Translations under genes and position numbers: made by a program
Shown: piece by piece, positions 9,801-18,246 of the stretch
Position numbering within the stretch: position 1 is the first letter of the stretch
Layout of the letters: the number at the start of each line of letters is the position of its first letter
Notes under the pieces: model-generated
What the model was told of the DNA's origin: nothing
Database searches by the model: none
What the model saw: only the letters and a program-made list of their open reading frames with translations
From: Gammaproteobacteria bacterium
GTDB taxonomy: Bacteria > Pseudomonadota > Gammaproteobacteria > UBA6429 > Thiohalophilaceae
Direction: 5' to 3'
Length of the DNA stretch: 41,577 nucleotides
Assembly: GCA_026196045.1 (NCBI GenBank)
Contig: JAPHRJ010000015.1
Location: 1 to 41,577 of the forward strand

Positions 9801-10101
9801 TGCTTATCAGCTATTGACTGACTATGTGTCGTTATTCATGGAAGGCCGGAAAAAACCACTGCTGATATTACCCAAATCAAGTTATGAATTTGCTAACTGT
9901 GAGTCTACAGATAAAGGCATGCAGAATGCCTGGAAAGCCTGGCTTGGCAACAGCTTTAGTAACATCGCTGGTGATTGTGATGATGCCTATATCCAGCTTA
10001 TTACTCGCGGGGCAGGTGGTGATCCTCTTGATGCTGAAGAATTTACAGTTCTTGCTAATCGCATTTATTCAATGGCTTTACAAAAGGGTATCAGGGAATG
10101 A
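6847..10101 (+). CDS. recC: Exodeoxyribonuclease V subunit RecC
   Basis: RecC is the subunit of RecBCD that holds the split DNA strands and scans the 3' strand for Chi. The 1084-residue length is near that of E. coli RecC. Recognisable parts are the start with an IIIAPSPAMARWVNIELCQ segment, the PAREQATEFDLM and GDEDRYLFLQTLLCAQQYLYISYIGRD segments shortly before the middle link, and LLGFIRHPIKYFIN in the C-terminal nuclease-like domain. RecC has lost helicase and nuclease residues, so no Walker motif is expected and none is seen. The gene overlaps recB by the ATGA at 10098-10101, which indicates coupled translation. The ptr gene found between recC and recB in E. coli is absent. Confidence 0.95.
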   Translation: MLNICHSNSINVLLRYLADSLQAHPLSSPFEKEIIIAPSPAMARWVNIELCQQNSVAANMEYPLPSSFIWKLARGLLPEIPDKDPLNITGMTWKAFRLLPELIKQPEFKSLKNYLADDENGIKRWQLSKTIADTFDRYQLYRPDMIRQWSQQQVEDDGWQSLLWQAFVNEVDHYRVASIDKLLKQLSSDNNRTLLDTSKIYPQRISFFAVPSLPPLMMDVIHVLSNHLELNLYLHSPTPEFWADLKSQKVLARKRLEQPENYEYWETGNDLLASWGKQGQALQDLLLLHDYPVNEIDAFVPPENLSLLGQLQSDIYHLKSDSKVLECDDDDRSLQIHICHSPLREMQVLHDQLLNLLEQERELRPEDILVMIPEINLYAPYIEAVFHRDEEERRPYIPWNLSDISLQDEHPLINIFLQLLRLSSSRFSYSEIVSYLDVPELAQNYKLTEVAIEQIRVWLKESNVRWGVDASHKAELDLPEQNANTWKQAEQRLFGGYALGDIDLFEGIAPIGTVEGINAEILGHFWHLFSKLDEYRNSLNRDRTPVGWQGFLNRLLDDFFNDSNDEEGRLQKIRDCIANWVEQTIDVDELVSIELVLSWLAQELESQTRRGRYFTGGITFCGMRPMRSVPFKVICLSGMHDQAFPAREQATEFDLMSSQIRLGDPRKGDEDRYLFLQTLLCAQQYLYISYIGRDIRTNEPRTPSVLVQELLDYVDEHYHYKNSKIDKAGKISDHISVSHSLQPFSPKNYQGDYASFDKYWFTIAQQLSLLETSSPESINWPDIEFDNTAPFDTDLSIKQLLGFIRHPIKYFINTGLNIYLAEDKEEEDVEVFHLEGLDKYKLSTKILESEIKGTDISIDQFIAEGALPHGNLATQYYSALENELDAQCERLSQYSAIKPETLAVSINFTEINTISLNGTISGYYPEYGLIRYKASQLRGPDILMLWIEHLLLCLSDNHITKISRLYFKDKEHAVFSFKDELESDVAYQLLTDYVSLFMEGRKKPLLILPKSSYEFANCESTDKGMQNAWKAWLGNSFSNIAGDCDDAYIQLITRGAGGDPLDAEEFTVLANRIYSMALQKGIRE

Positions 10102-13100
10102 AGACTATTTCACTTGAACCCAGGACAATTCTTGATTTTCCAGAATCAGGTATACATTTGATTGAAGCCAGTGCGGGCACTGGAAAAACATACACGATAA
10201 GTAATCTTTACCTCAAGTACATATGTCAGGGGCAAGAGACCAGGAATCTTCTGGTTGTTACTTTTACTAAAGCAGCAACTGATGAATTACGTGGTCGGGT
10301 TCGTAAAAGACTGTATGAAGCGCTTGATGTTATTAAAAATGACAGTCCAACCAATGACGATTTTCTATTATTAATCAAACAGCACTACCAACAGGAAAAT
10401 AAACTTGATCTGATTATAGATAGACTACGACTGGCAGTACGATCAATGGATGAGGCAGCAATTTATACCATTCATGGATTTTGTCAGAAAACACTCAGTG
10501 AATTTGCTTTCGAGAGTCGACAGCAATTCCAGCAATCAATTGTTACAAATGACGATGAATGGTGGGAGCAGGCGATTCAGGACTGGTGGAGAAATACAGT
10601 ATATCCACTGAATATGACCGAACTTCAGTTGTTCCTGTCTACAGTTAACAATATTGATGATTTTAAAAAACTTTTAAAACCACTGTTAAGCCCGGAAGAA
10701 AAGACAATATTGCCGCAGCCTGTCACATGGGATGATCTAAGAAAGAAAATAGAATTTATAAAAGCTGATGTTTTGGAACTGTCTAAAAAATGGACCGAAA
10801 TAGGCACTGAGATTCATGAGGTTCTTATTGGTTCACCGGGATTAAGCCGAACAAAGACTAATTATTATAAGAAAGATAAACTGACGCTCCTGTTTGAATC
10901 GCTGGCGGAGTATTTTTTATCTAATACTGGATTATCCACTATTCAGTTGCCAGAACCTGAGTTTGAGTTACTGACACGGTCTTATATTGAAGCTAACCGA
11001 GTAAAAAAGCCTGATGAAAATCTTGCGCATCCTTTTTTTGATGAGTGTGATCAAGTCTGGTTATTAATTTCAAAATTAAAGTTAGATATTCGTGTCTGGG
11101 CGATATCAAATGCAGAAACCTGTACAAAAGAAAAAGTCTGGAAACTGAAACAACAGTCTCAGGCACTTTCATTTAATGATCTGTTAACCACACTGAATGA
11201 AGCGATACAGCAGTCAACTTCTCTAGGGAAGTTAATCCAGCATAGATACCCTATCGCATTGATTGATGAGTTCCAGGATACTGATCCTGTTCAATATTCG
11301 ATATTTGAACAAATATACAGGAATAACCCTGATTCCAGTTTAATACTCATTGGCGATCCAAAACAGGCCATTTATAGTTTTCGTGGTGGAGACATATTTA
11401 CCTATATGAAAGCCAAGCAGGCTATCAGTGGTGAAAGTATTTATACGCTTAATACAAACTGGCGTTCAAGTTCATCGGTCATTAAAGCGATTAATACATT
11501 GTTTGAATATCGGCAGGAACAGGCATTTGTCTATAATTCTATTCCTTATCTAAAATTATATCCGGCACCAAATGAAATAAAGCCAGATGTTGACCTGGTT
11601 CGATCCAGTACCAGTCAGGCTGCATTGACCTTATGGTCAATCCCTTTAACCGAATCAAAAACCGGTAAACCAGCTGTCATGGCAAAAGAGGCCGTTGAAC
11701 ATTGTATCCATGTAGCGGTTGCTGCTGAAGTAGCCAGTCTTATAGCGGAAGGACAGGCGGGAACGGCCATGCTAGGTGATAAACCTGTTAAAGCGGGTGA
11801 TATCGCTATTCTTGTACGTAACGCATATCAGGCTCGTGACCTTAGACGGATATTACAAAAACATAATATCAATGCTGTATCCATTGATAAAAATAATGTG
11901 TTTACGACAGATGAGGCGCATGACTTACAGTTGCTATTAAGAGCGGTACTTGAGCCGCAGAATAAAAATCTGGCTCGTCAGGCGATAACATCAGGAATAT
12001 TAAATCTCTCACTGACGGATATTGATAACGTTATAAACAATGAACTGAACTGGCTTGACTGGCTGGAACAGCTAGCGGTATTGCATGATCGTTGGCAGCG
12101 TAAAGGCTTTATGGCGATGTTCCAGTCCTTACTACAGCTAATAGGAAAATATGAGACTTTAAATAATAATGTACATACGTGTGAGCCTGCCTCTGGTATG
12201 CAACGCCAGTTTACTAATATCCTGCATCTCGGTGAGTTATTGCAGCAGGCGTCAAAATCACATCCCGGTATTGAATCTCTGTACTCCTGGTATCAAAAAC
12301 AAACAGAAGGAGGACAGAATGATGAAAGTCTTTTACGTCTTGAGAGTGATGATGAGCTGGTACAGATAGTTACTGTTCATTCCAGTAAAGGTCTGGAATA
12401 TCCAGTTGTATTTGTTCCTTACCTCTGGAGTTGCAAACCACGGGATAAAAAAGGTTTGCTCTCATTCCATAATGATACTGACAGTGTTGTGGATGCAGGC
12501 TCAGAGGATATTGACAGGCATTTGTGTATAGCAGAAAAAGAGCGGCTGGCGGAAGATATTCGACTGGCTTATGTCGCCCTGACTCGAGCAAAGTCTGCGT
12601 TATACCTGGCCTGGGGAAATGCTGGAGCCAGAGAAGGGAAGTCATCACATACGGCGCTGGCCTATCTTTTACACCCTAACCAATCGGTGTCTTTACTAAC
12701 TACAGAATTGCCACTGGCTTTCGATAACAAATATGATCTGGATAGTGATTTAGTTAAGCTCACTGCGCAGTCCGCCGGAACCATTGTTAAAAAAACTTTG
12801 CCTGAACCCGGAGATGAAAATTTACTCCTGGTTACCGAAGAAACACAGAGCTTAAAAGTAAAAGAAGTTAAAATAGATATTGCAAGGAACTGGCGTATCA
12901 GTAGTTTTAGTGCTCTAACCAGAAATATACACACCTCAGGAATTGCTAGAGATAAAGAGACAGTAGAAAACCATCCTGCTTTTCAATTCCCTGCAGGCAG
13001 TGATGTGGGTACCTTTATTCATCTGTTACTGGAACACCTCGATTTTACCGGAGATATTGCGACACAAACGATGAATCTCAGTGGAACCTTGATGCCAAGG

Positions 13101-13712
13101 TTTAATTTAGATGTAGAAACACTGGCTGAACCATTATCTGAATGGATGATAGAGGTTGTCGATACCTCGCTGGATTCCAATGGATTAAGTTTAAAATCTA
13201 TTGATAATAAACATCGGTTGAATGAGATGGAGTTCGATTTGTCGATTAATGATGTCAATTTTAATGAATTAAATCGATTGCTGGATGACTATTTCGAAAC
13301 TTCATTGAGTCCCGTCGTGCATGAGACCATCCAGGGTGTGCTGACAGGCATTATTGATCTGGTGTTCGAGTTTGATGGTAAATACTACATTGCCGATTAT
13401 AAAAGTAATTACTTAGGCGGTACCCTGTCTGATTACAGTCCAGAACAGTTAACACACGCGGTGTTTGAACACCGTTATGATTTGCAATATCTTATCTATA
13501 CGCTGGCACTGCATCGTTACTTGTCGCAACGAATTCCTGATTATGACTATGAGCTCCACATGGGTGGGGTTTATTATTTATTATTACGTGGCATGCGCGT
13601 CGATCAGGGCGCTAAATATGGCGTATATGCAAGCAAGCCACCATTGTCGATTATTGAAGCATTAGATAATACGGTTTTTTCCGTAAATAAACATGACAGG
13701 GAATCTGTATGA
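10098..13712 (+). CDS. recB: Exodeoxyribonuclease V subunit RecB
   Basis: RecB is the 3'-5' helicase and the sole nuclease of RecBCD, used in double-strand break repair. Superfamily 1 helicase motifs appear in order: Walker A EASAGTGKT (23-31), VTFTKAATDELRGR, LIDEFQDTDPVQY, IGDPKQAIYSFRGGD, NTNWRSS, VTVHSSKGLEYPVVF and YVALTRAKSALYLAW. The C-terminal nuclease keeps Asp1087, Asp1100 and Lys1102 in GIIDLVFEFDGKYYIADYKSN; their spacing equals that of E. coli D1067/D1080/K1082, so both activities should be intact. Length is 1204 residues. It overlaps recC and recD by 4 bases each. Confidence 0.97.
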   Translation: MKTISLEPRTILDFPESGIHLIEASAGTGKTYTISNLYLKYICQGQETRNLLVVTFTKAATDELRGRVRKRLYEALDVIKNDSPTNDDFLLLIKQHYQQENKLDLIIDRLRLAVRSMDEAAIYTIHGFCQKTLSEFAFESRQQFQQSIVTNDDEWWEQAIQDWWRNTVYPLNMTELQLFLSTVNNIDDFKKLLKPLLSPEEKTILPQPVTWDDLRKKIEFIKADVLELSKKWTEIGTEIHEVLIGSPGLSRTKTNYYKKDKLTLLFESLAEYFLSNTGLSTIQLPEPEFELLTRSYIEANRVKKPDENLAHPFFDECDQVWLLISKLKLDIRVWAISNAETCTKEKVWKLKQQSQALSFNDLLTTLNEAIQQSTSLGKLIQHRYPIALIDEFQDTDPVQYSIFEQIYRNNPDSSLILIGDPKQAIYSFRGGDIFTYMKAKQAISGESIYTLNTNWRSSSSVIKAINTLFEYRQEQAFVYNSIPYLKLYPAPNEIKPDVDLVRSSTSQAALTLWSIPLTESKTGKPAVMAKEAVEHCIHVAVAAEVASLIAEGQAGTAMLGDKPVKAGDIAILVRNAYQARDLRRILQKHNINAVSIDKNNVFTTDEAHDLQLLLRAVLEPQNKNLARQAITSGILNLSLTDIDNVINNELNWLDWLEQLAVLHDRWQRKGFMAMFQSLLQLIGKYETLNNNVHTCEPASGMQRQFTNILHLGELLQQASKSHPGIESLYSWYQKQTEGGQNDESLLRLESDDELVQIVTVHSSKGLEYPVVFVPYLWSCKPRDKKGLLSFHNDTDSVVDAGSEDIDRHLCIAEKERLAEDIRLAYVALTRAKSALYLAWGNAGAREGKSSHTALAYLLHPNQSVSLLTTELPLAFDNKYDLDSDLVKLTAQSAGTIVKKTLPEPGDENLLLVTEETQSLKVKEVKIDIARNWRISSFSALTRNIHTSGIARDKETVENHPAFQFPAGSDVGTFIHLLLEHLDFTGDIATQTMNLSGTLMPRFNLDVETLAEPLSEWMIEVVDTSLDSNGLSLKSIDNKHRLNEMEFDLSINDVNFNELNRLLDDYFETSLSPVVHETIQGVLTGIIDLVFEFDGKYYIADYKSNYLGGTLSDYSPEQLTHAVFEHRYDLQYLIYTLALHRYLSQRIPDYDYELHMGGVYYLLLRGMRVDQGAKYGVYASKPPLSIIEALDNTVFSVNKHDRESV

Positions 13713-15529
13713 GTTCCCTGTTATATACATTAATGGAAAATGGAGTCATCCCGGCGATAAGCTATTATTTTTCCCGTTTTGTTTCTCAATCAAATCAACA
13801 GAATGAATCCAGTATCCTGGCATACACAGCCGCTCTGGTAAGTGAGCGAAATGTGGCTGGTGATGTATGTGTTGAACTTGCTCAATATGAAAACAGGCCA
13901 TTATTCAGAACAGGCGCTTCAGATGTTTTTATTCCAAAAGGGCTGCCATTAAATAAATGGATTGTGCAACTACAGCAATGTAACTGGGTAGGCCAACCAG
14001 GGGAGACTGCTCCATTAATACTGGATGGTGGAAAAATATATCTGGGTAAATACTGGCATTATGAACATAGTCTGGCAAAAGAAATCATCAGTCGTTGTGA
14101 CTCAGAACCTGAGCTTGATAAAGCATATTTAAAAGAGTCATTAAACAAACTTTTTCCTGTGGTTGATAGCACAAAGCCAGACTGGCAAAAGCTAGCGGCG
14201 GCGACAGCACTTATTCGATCATTCAGTGTGATATCGGGAGGTCCAGGAACAGGAAAAACAACAACCGTAAGTAAAGTGTTAGCCTTATTGTTGGGACTTG
14301 AACCTGAATTAAGGGTTGCCCTGGTTGCTCCAACGGGTAAAGCCGCCGCCAGGTTATCTGAATCGATTTCACGAGCCAAAAATAAACTGGAACTTGATCC
14401 AGACATTATAAATCAGATTCCCGATCAGGCGATGACGATTCACCGCTTATTACGTTACAGACAGGGCCGTTTTCAACATGATCATGAAAATAAATTATTA
14501 ATCGACTGTCTATTAGTCGACGAAGCTTCAATGGTCGATTTACCTTTAATGGCCAAACTTATTGCGGCTGTACCGGAACATGCTCGAATAATTCTCTTAG
14601 GTGATCGTGATCAGCTTGCCTCGGTTGAAGCAGGTAAGGTACTGGGTGATATTACCGGGCACAATCGGGAACTCATTTATTCAGATAAACATGTTCAATT
14701 GCTTGAAGAAATTGGTGCAGCACCAATAAATGTACTTTCAACCCAGGCTTCACCACCGGTAGTCAGTGATTCAATTGCCATTCTGCGAGAAAGTTATCGT
14801 TTTAATAAAAACAGTGGCATTGGAAAGTTAGCCTCAGCAGTGAACCAAAGTAATGGGCAAGTCGCTTATGACTATGCCAAGGACTCAGGCTATACAGATA
14901 TTGAATGGGTTAATGTTCATAGCCATAAACCTGAGCCATCATATCTGGACTGGGCCATCGCTCAATATAAAGATTACTTACAGCAGGACACTATTGAGCA
15001 GGCCTTAGCATCCTTTGAACAACACCGTATTCTGGCCGCCATTCAGGATGGTCCTCTCGGTGTTAAAACGATTAACCAAACTATAGAAGCTCGCATGATG
15101 GAGCAGGGATTGATTTCTCTGGCTGAGTATTATCACGGTAAACCCATCATGATTGTTGAGAATGATTATGAGACAGGTCTGTATAACGGCGATACTGGAC
15201 TGATATGGCAAGTCGAGGGGGAAGGGATGTTTGCCTGTTTTGCTGCTGAAGAGGGTGGCATACGACGCTTACCGGTTCGACAATTGCCCGATCATGTCAC
15301 AGCATTCGCCATAACGGTACACAAAAGCCAGGGTTCTGAATTTGAGAATGTCCTGCTTATATTGCCCGACGAGGACACTCCCATTCTGACAAAAGAACTG
15401 GTGTACACCGGTATCACACGCGCTAAGGAAAGCCTTGTTGTTGCGGCTGAAATGGATCTTTTTATTAGCGCCTGTTCAAGAACCGTGGCACGCAGCTCCG
15501 GCCTGGCAGGAAGACTTGGCTGGTCGTGA
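13709..15529 (+). CDS. recD: Exodeoxyribonuclease V subunit RecD
   Basis: RecD is the fast 5'-3' helicase of RecBCD. The 606-residue length equals the usual size. Walker A GGPGTGKTT is at residues 177-185; motif II is LLVDEASMVDLPLMAKL; the later motifs are ILLGDRDQLASVEAGKVLGDI, AITVHKSQGSEFENVLLILP and YTGITRAKESLVV. The start codon lies in the ATGA overlap with recB at 13709-13712. The gene closes the recCBD operon, and a hairpin 43 bases after the stop may end the transcript. Nothing is odd in this gene. Confidence 0.97.
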   Translation: MSSLLYTLMENGVIPAISYYFSRFVSQSNQQNESSILAYTAALVSERNVAGDVCVELAQYENRPLFRTGASDVFIPKGLPLNKWIVQLQQCNWVGQPGETAPLILDGGKIYLGKYWHYEHSLAKEIISRCDSEPELDKAYLKESLNKLFPVVDSTKPDWQKLAAATALIRSFSVISGGPGTGKTTTVSKVLALLLGLEPELRVALVAPTGKAAARLSESISRAKNKLELDPDIINQIPDQAMTIHRLLRYRQGRFQHDHENKLLIDCLLVDEASMVDLPLMAKLIAAVPEHARIILLGDRDQLASVEAGKVLGDITGHNRELIYSDKHVQLLEEIGAAPINVLSTQASPPVVSDSIAILRESYRFNKNSGIGKLASAVNQSNGQVAYDYAKDSGYTDIEWVNVHSHKPEPSYLDWAIAQYKDYLQQDTIEQALASFEQHRILAAIQDGPLGVKTINQTIEARMMEQGLISLAEYYHGKPIMIVENDYETGLYNGDTGLIWQVEGEGMFACFAAEEGGIRRLPVRQLPDHVTAFAITVHKSQGSEFENVLLILPDEDTPILTKELVYTGITRAKESLVVAAEMDLFISACSRTVARSSGLAGRLGWS

Positions 15530-15571
15530 TACATATCATCAAAGTATTAGAACGCAAGATGGCCTTTGAGG

Positions 15572-15592
15572 CCCCAATTTTGTAAAATGGGG
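15572..15592 (+). terminator. Possible terminator after recCBD
   Basis: CCCC and GGGG arms extended by A/T pairs give an approximately 8-bp stem with one bulged A and a short loop, followed by TTCTCTGT. The T-run is weak. It lies between the recD stop and the next gene, where a terminator is expected. Confidence 0.4.
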
Positions 15593-15640
15593 TTCTCTGT
15601 ATGAATCTAAGAATAACGAATTTAAAGAAGTAGTGCTGAT

Positions 15641-16105
15641 ATGATTATTTTTGATTTTGAATGCGATGCAAACCATCGTTTTGAAGGCTGGTTCAAGAAT
15701 AAGGATGAATTCACGCGTCAGGTCGAAGATGGTCTTCTAAACTGCCCCGTCTGCGACTCAGCACAGGTACATAAAATTCCCAGTGCGACCAACATCATTC
15801 ACTCAAAATCTCGTGAAGTTACAGTAGAACCAGGCAAAGCTGCTCTTCCTGCGGTGAGCGGACAATCGATAACTGAGGCTCATAATAATCTGGATGTACT
15901 GCAAAAAATCAGTGATTTTGTAGAAAAAAATTATGATGATGTCGGCGATAATTTCAGCGAAGAAGCCAAACGGATTCATTACGGTGAAACAGAGGCTCAC
16001 AACATTCGCGGTACGGCGAGTCCTGAAGAAGTCACTGAGCTCAGAAAAGAAGGCATTTCCGCACTGCCATTGCCCGGTATTCTCGATAAAAAGAAACTTA
16101 ATTAA
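15641..16105 (+). CDS. DUF1178 family protein
   Basis: A 154-residue protein starting MIIFDFECDANHRFEGWF, with CPVCDS (Cys35, Cys38) shortly after. This is the N-terminal signature of the DUF1178 family, found across proteobacteria. The cysteine pair, together with Cys8 and nearby His12, suggests a zinc-ribbon-like fold. The C-terminal half contains GTASPEEVTELRKEGISALPLP, also typical of the family. It has no membrane segment. The biochemical role is unknown. An 11-bp tandem repeat begins directly after the stop codon. Confidence 0.88.
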   Translation: MIIFDFECDANHRFEGWFKNKDEFTRQVEDGLLNCPVCDSAQVHKIPSATNIIHSKSREVTVEPGKAALPAVSGQSITEAHNNLDVLQKISDFVEKNYDDVGDNFSEEAKRIHYGETEAHNIRGTASPEEVTELRKEGISALPLPGILDKKKLN

Positions 16106-16127
16106 TCACATTAACATCACATTAACA
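16106..16127. repeat. Perfect 11-bp tandem direct repeat
   Basis: TCACATTAACA occurs twice head to tail immediately after the DUF1178 stop codon and upstream of the ars operon. An 11-bp period is one helical turn, the spacing used by OmpR/PhoB-type direct-repeat binding sites. No regulator is identified; it may be chance. Confidence 0.5.
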
Positions 16128-16244
16128 ATGCCCTGTATCTTGTTGATTTAATACGTTAATATCTGATTGAAATTCAAAGGCTAACAGCCAGCGTGAAAGA
16201 TCAACGCGCCCTGGTTTAATTCCGTAAATAATGGATATATATGG

Positions 16245-16273
16245 TTGATCGTATATACGTTTAAACGTATATT
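16245..16273 (+). promoter_or_regulatory. ars promoter with embedded ArsR operator palindrome
   Basis: TTGATC at 16245-16250 and TATATT at 16268-16273 are 17 bases apart and form a good sigma-70 promoter. A perfect 20-bp palindrome, arms ATATACGTTT and AAACGTATAT at 16253-16272, fills the spacer and runs into the -10 box. This is where an ArsR dimer would block RNA polymerase. Initiation about 7 bases after the -10 box would fall at the ATG of arsR (16281). Confidence 0.75.
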
Positions 16274-16280
16274 ATCTTCC

Positions 16281-16634
16281 ATGAATATACCAATCAGCCA
16301 GTTTTTTCAGCTTTTATCTGATGATACGCGTCTCCGTAGCCTGCTATTAATACAGCAGGAAGGTGAGCTGTGTGTCTGCGAACTCATCCATGCTCTGAAT
16401 ATCATCCAGCCCAAGGTATCTCGCCATCTTGCTGCACTGCGTGATGCGGGGATCGTAGTCGATCGACGCCAGGGTCAGTGGATATATTACCGTCTCCATC
16501 CCGAATTACCCGATTGGGCATCACAGGTGATTGATACCATGGTTGCCGAAGCGGTGACCCATGAACCCTTCATCCATGATCTCTCGGCACTCGCCGAGAT
16601 GCCGAACCGACCCGATGCCGCCTGCTGCGCCTGA
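16281..16634 (+). CDS. arsR: Arsenic-responsive repressor ArsR
   Basis: A 117-residue winged-helix repressor of the ArsR/SmtB family. The metal-sensing CVC pair lies in GELCVCELIHAL, on the DNA-recognition helix as in classic type 1 ArsR, where As(III) binding releases DNA. The recognition helix continues with QPKVSRHLAALRDAGIV, and the wing is RRQGQWIYYRL. A terminal CC could also bind metal. I start at the ATG 16281 because the frame upstream, from a TTG at 16245, would translate the promoter palindrome. No ribosome binding site precedes the ATG, so the mRNA is probably leaderless. arsC and the ACR3 gene follow on the same strand. Confidence 0.92.
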   Translation: MNIPISQFFQLLSDDTRLRSLLLIQQEGELCVCELIHALNIIQPKVSRHLAALRDAGIVVDRRQGQWIYYRLHPELPDWASQVIDTMVAEAVTHEPFIHDLSALAEMPNRPDAACCA

Positions 16635-16658
16635 AACTATCGTCAAAGGAATCTCCAC

Positions 16659-17087
16659 ATGAATATCTTATTTTTGTGCACCGGTAATTCCTGCCGTTCA
16701 CAAATTGCCGAAGGCTGGGCCAGAAAGTATGGCAGCCCCACCCATGAAATTCAGTCTGCCGGAATTGAAAGCCATGGCAAGAACCCTCGAGCCATTGCAG
16801 TAATGAAGGAAGCCGGAGTGGATATTTCTTCTCAGGAATCCACCAAACTGACGGATGAGATGCTAAGCGCAGCTGATTATCTGGTCACAGTTTGTGGCCA
16901 TGCTGATGAACATTGCCCGGTATTACCAGAAGGGATACGCAAAGAGCACTGGCCATTAAGTGATCCTGCCAAAGCGACAGGAACAGAAGATGAAATTATG
17001 GCTGTGTTTAAAGCAAGTCGTGATGATATTCAGCAACGCGTAAAGGATTTGATTGAACGTTTAACACTAGAAGAGAATGCGAAGTAG
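16659..17087 (+). CDS. arsC: Arsenate reductase ArsC, thioredoxin-coupled type
   Basis: A 142-residue enzyme of the low-molecular-weight phosphatase-fold ArsC class, which reduces arsenate to arsenite with electrons from thioredoxin. The P-loop CTGNSCRS gives Cys7 and Arg13, and the redox pair Cys79 and Cys86 lies in TVCGHADEHCPV. The aspartate of the WPLSDPA loop is present. All three catalytic cysteines needed for the disulfide cascade are therefore intact. It stands 24 bases after arsR with an AAGGAATC ribosome binding site. The product, arsenite, is exported by the pump encoded next. Confidence 0.95.
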   Translation: MNILFLCTGNSCRSQIAEGWARKYGSPTHEIQSAGIESHGKNPRAIAVMKEAGVDISSQESTKLTDEMLSAADYLVTVCGHADEHCPVLPEGIRKEHWPLSDPAKATGTEDEIMAVFKASRDDIQQRVKDLIERLTLEENAK

Positions 17088-17091
17088 AGAT

Positions 17092-18186
17092 ATGAGCAGT
17101 AAGAGATCAAGTAGTGACATGGGGATATTCGAGCGTTACCTCAGTGTATGGGTTGCGCTGTGCATTGTTGCAGGTATTGGGTTAGGCCACCTGTTACCAG
17201 ATCTTTTTCAGGTAGTGGGGCGTATCGAAGTCGCTCACATTAACCTCCCGGTAGCCGTACTGGTATGGCTAATGATTATTCCCATGCTACTCAAGATTGA
17301 TCTAAAAGCATTGAAAGGAGTTAAACAATACTGGCGTGGTGTTGGTGTTACTTTATTTATTAACTGGGGCATCAAGCCTTTTTCCATGGCTTTACTTGGA
17401 TGGCTCTTCATTGATTATCTGTTTCGAGACTATCTTCCAGCGGATCAGATTGACTCCTATATTGCAGGCCTGATCATACTGGCTGCTGCACCGTGCACGG
17501 CAATGGTCTTCGTCTGGAGTCATCTAATGCGTGGTGAACCTCACTTTACATTATCACAGGTCGCATTAAATGATGTGATCATGGTGTTTGCTTTCGCGCC
17601 CATCGTTGGATTATTACTAGGTCTTTCTGCCATTGTAGTACCCTGGGATACGCTATTCTTATCGGTATTACTCTATATTGTTGTACCACTGATAATCGCA
17701 AGCCTGTGGCGGCGAAAATTACTCAATCAAAAGAATGGTGTTGCAAGGCTGGAAAAAGTAATCAAACGTTTGCACCCATTTTCACTAAGTGCATTGCTCG
17801 TTACCTTAATATTACTCTTTGGTTTTCAGGGAAAGCAGATTATTGATGCACCTCTTATTATTGTTTTACTTGCTGTACCGATTTTGATCCAGGTCTTATT
17901 TAATTCAGGACTTGCATACATACTCAATCGCCAGGTTCGTTCACCTCATTGTGTAGCGGGTCCTTCGGCATTGATTGGAGCGAGCAATTTCTTCGAACTG
18001 GCTGTAGCGACAGCAATCGCAATGTTTGGTTTTGAATCAGGAGCGGCATTAGCTACCGTGGTTGGGGTTTTGATCGAAGTTCCGGTTATGTTGCTTGCAG
18101 TACGTGTGGTCAATCAGTCACAGGGATGGTACGAACGTCGTGATGGGGTTGTGCCTCACGAACAATGTTGTCCGACTCCTCGGTAA
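17092..18186 (+). CDS. arsB: Arsenite efflux permease, ACR3 family
   Basis: A 364-residue inner-membrane protein with about ten hydrophobic segments, of the ACR3 (bile acid/arsenite symporter) family. The key Cys135 in AAAPCTAMVFVWS and the glutamate in GVLIEVPVMLLAV match the residues known to matter in Acr3 pumps. Acr3 extrudes arsenite using the proton gradient. The gene starts 4 bases after the arsC stop; an upstream in-frame ATG at 17077 overlaps arsC, but 17092 is preceded by AGTAGAG. The C-terminus ends HEQCCPTPR, an extra cysteine pair. The symbol arsB is used loosely; the protein is ACR3, not the unrelated ArsB type. Confidence 0.92.
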   Translation: MSSKRSSSDMGIFERYLSVWVALCIVAGIGLGHLLPDLFQVVGRIEVAHINLPVAVLVWLMIIPMLLKIDLKALKGVKQYWRGVGVTLFINWGIKPFSMALLGWLFIDYLFRDYLPADQIDSYIAGLIILAAAPCTAMVFVWSHLMRGEPHFTLSQVALNDVIMVFAFAPIVGLLLGLSAIVVPWDTLFLSVLLYIVVPLIIASLWRRKLLNQKNGVARLEKVIKRLHPFSLSALLVTLILLFGFQGKQIIDAPLIIVLLAVPILIQVLFNSGLAYILNRQVRSPHCVAGPSALIGASNFFELAVATAIAMFGFESGAALATVVGVLIEVPVMLLAVRVVNQSQGWYERRDGVVPHEQCCPTPR

Positions 18187-18246
18187 ATTACTGTTCCGAA
18201 TACCAGATCACCTGTTTAGCCATATCGTAATTACTAATTTGTATCG

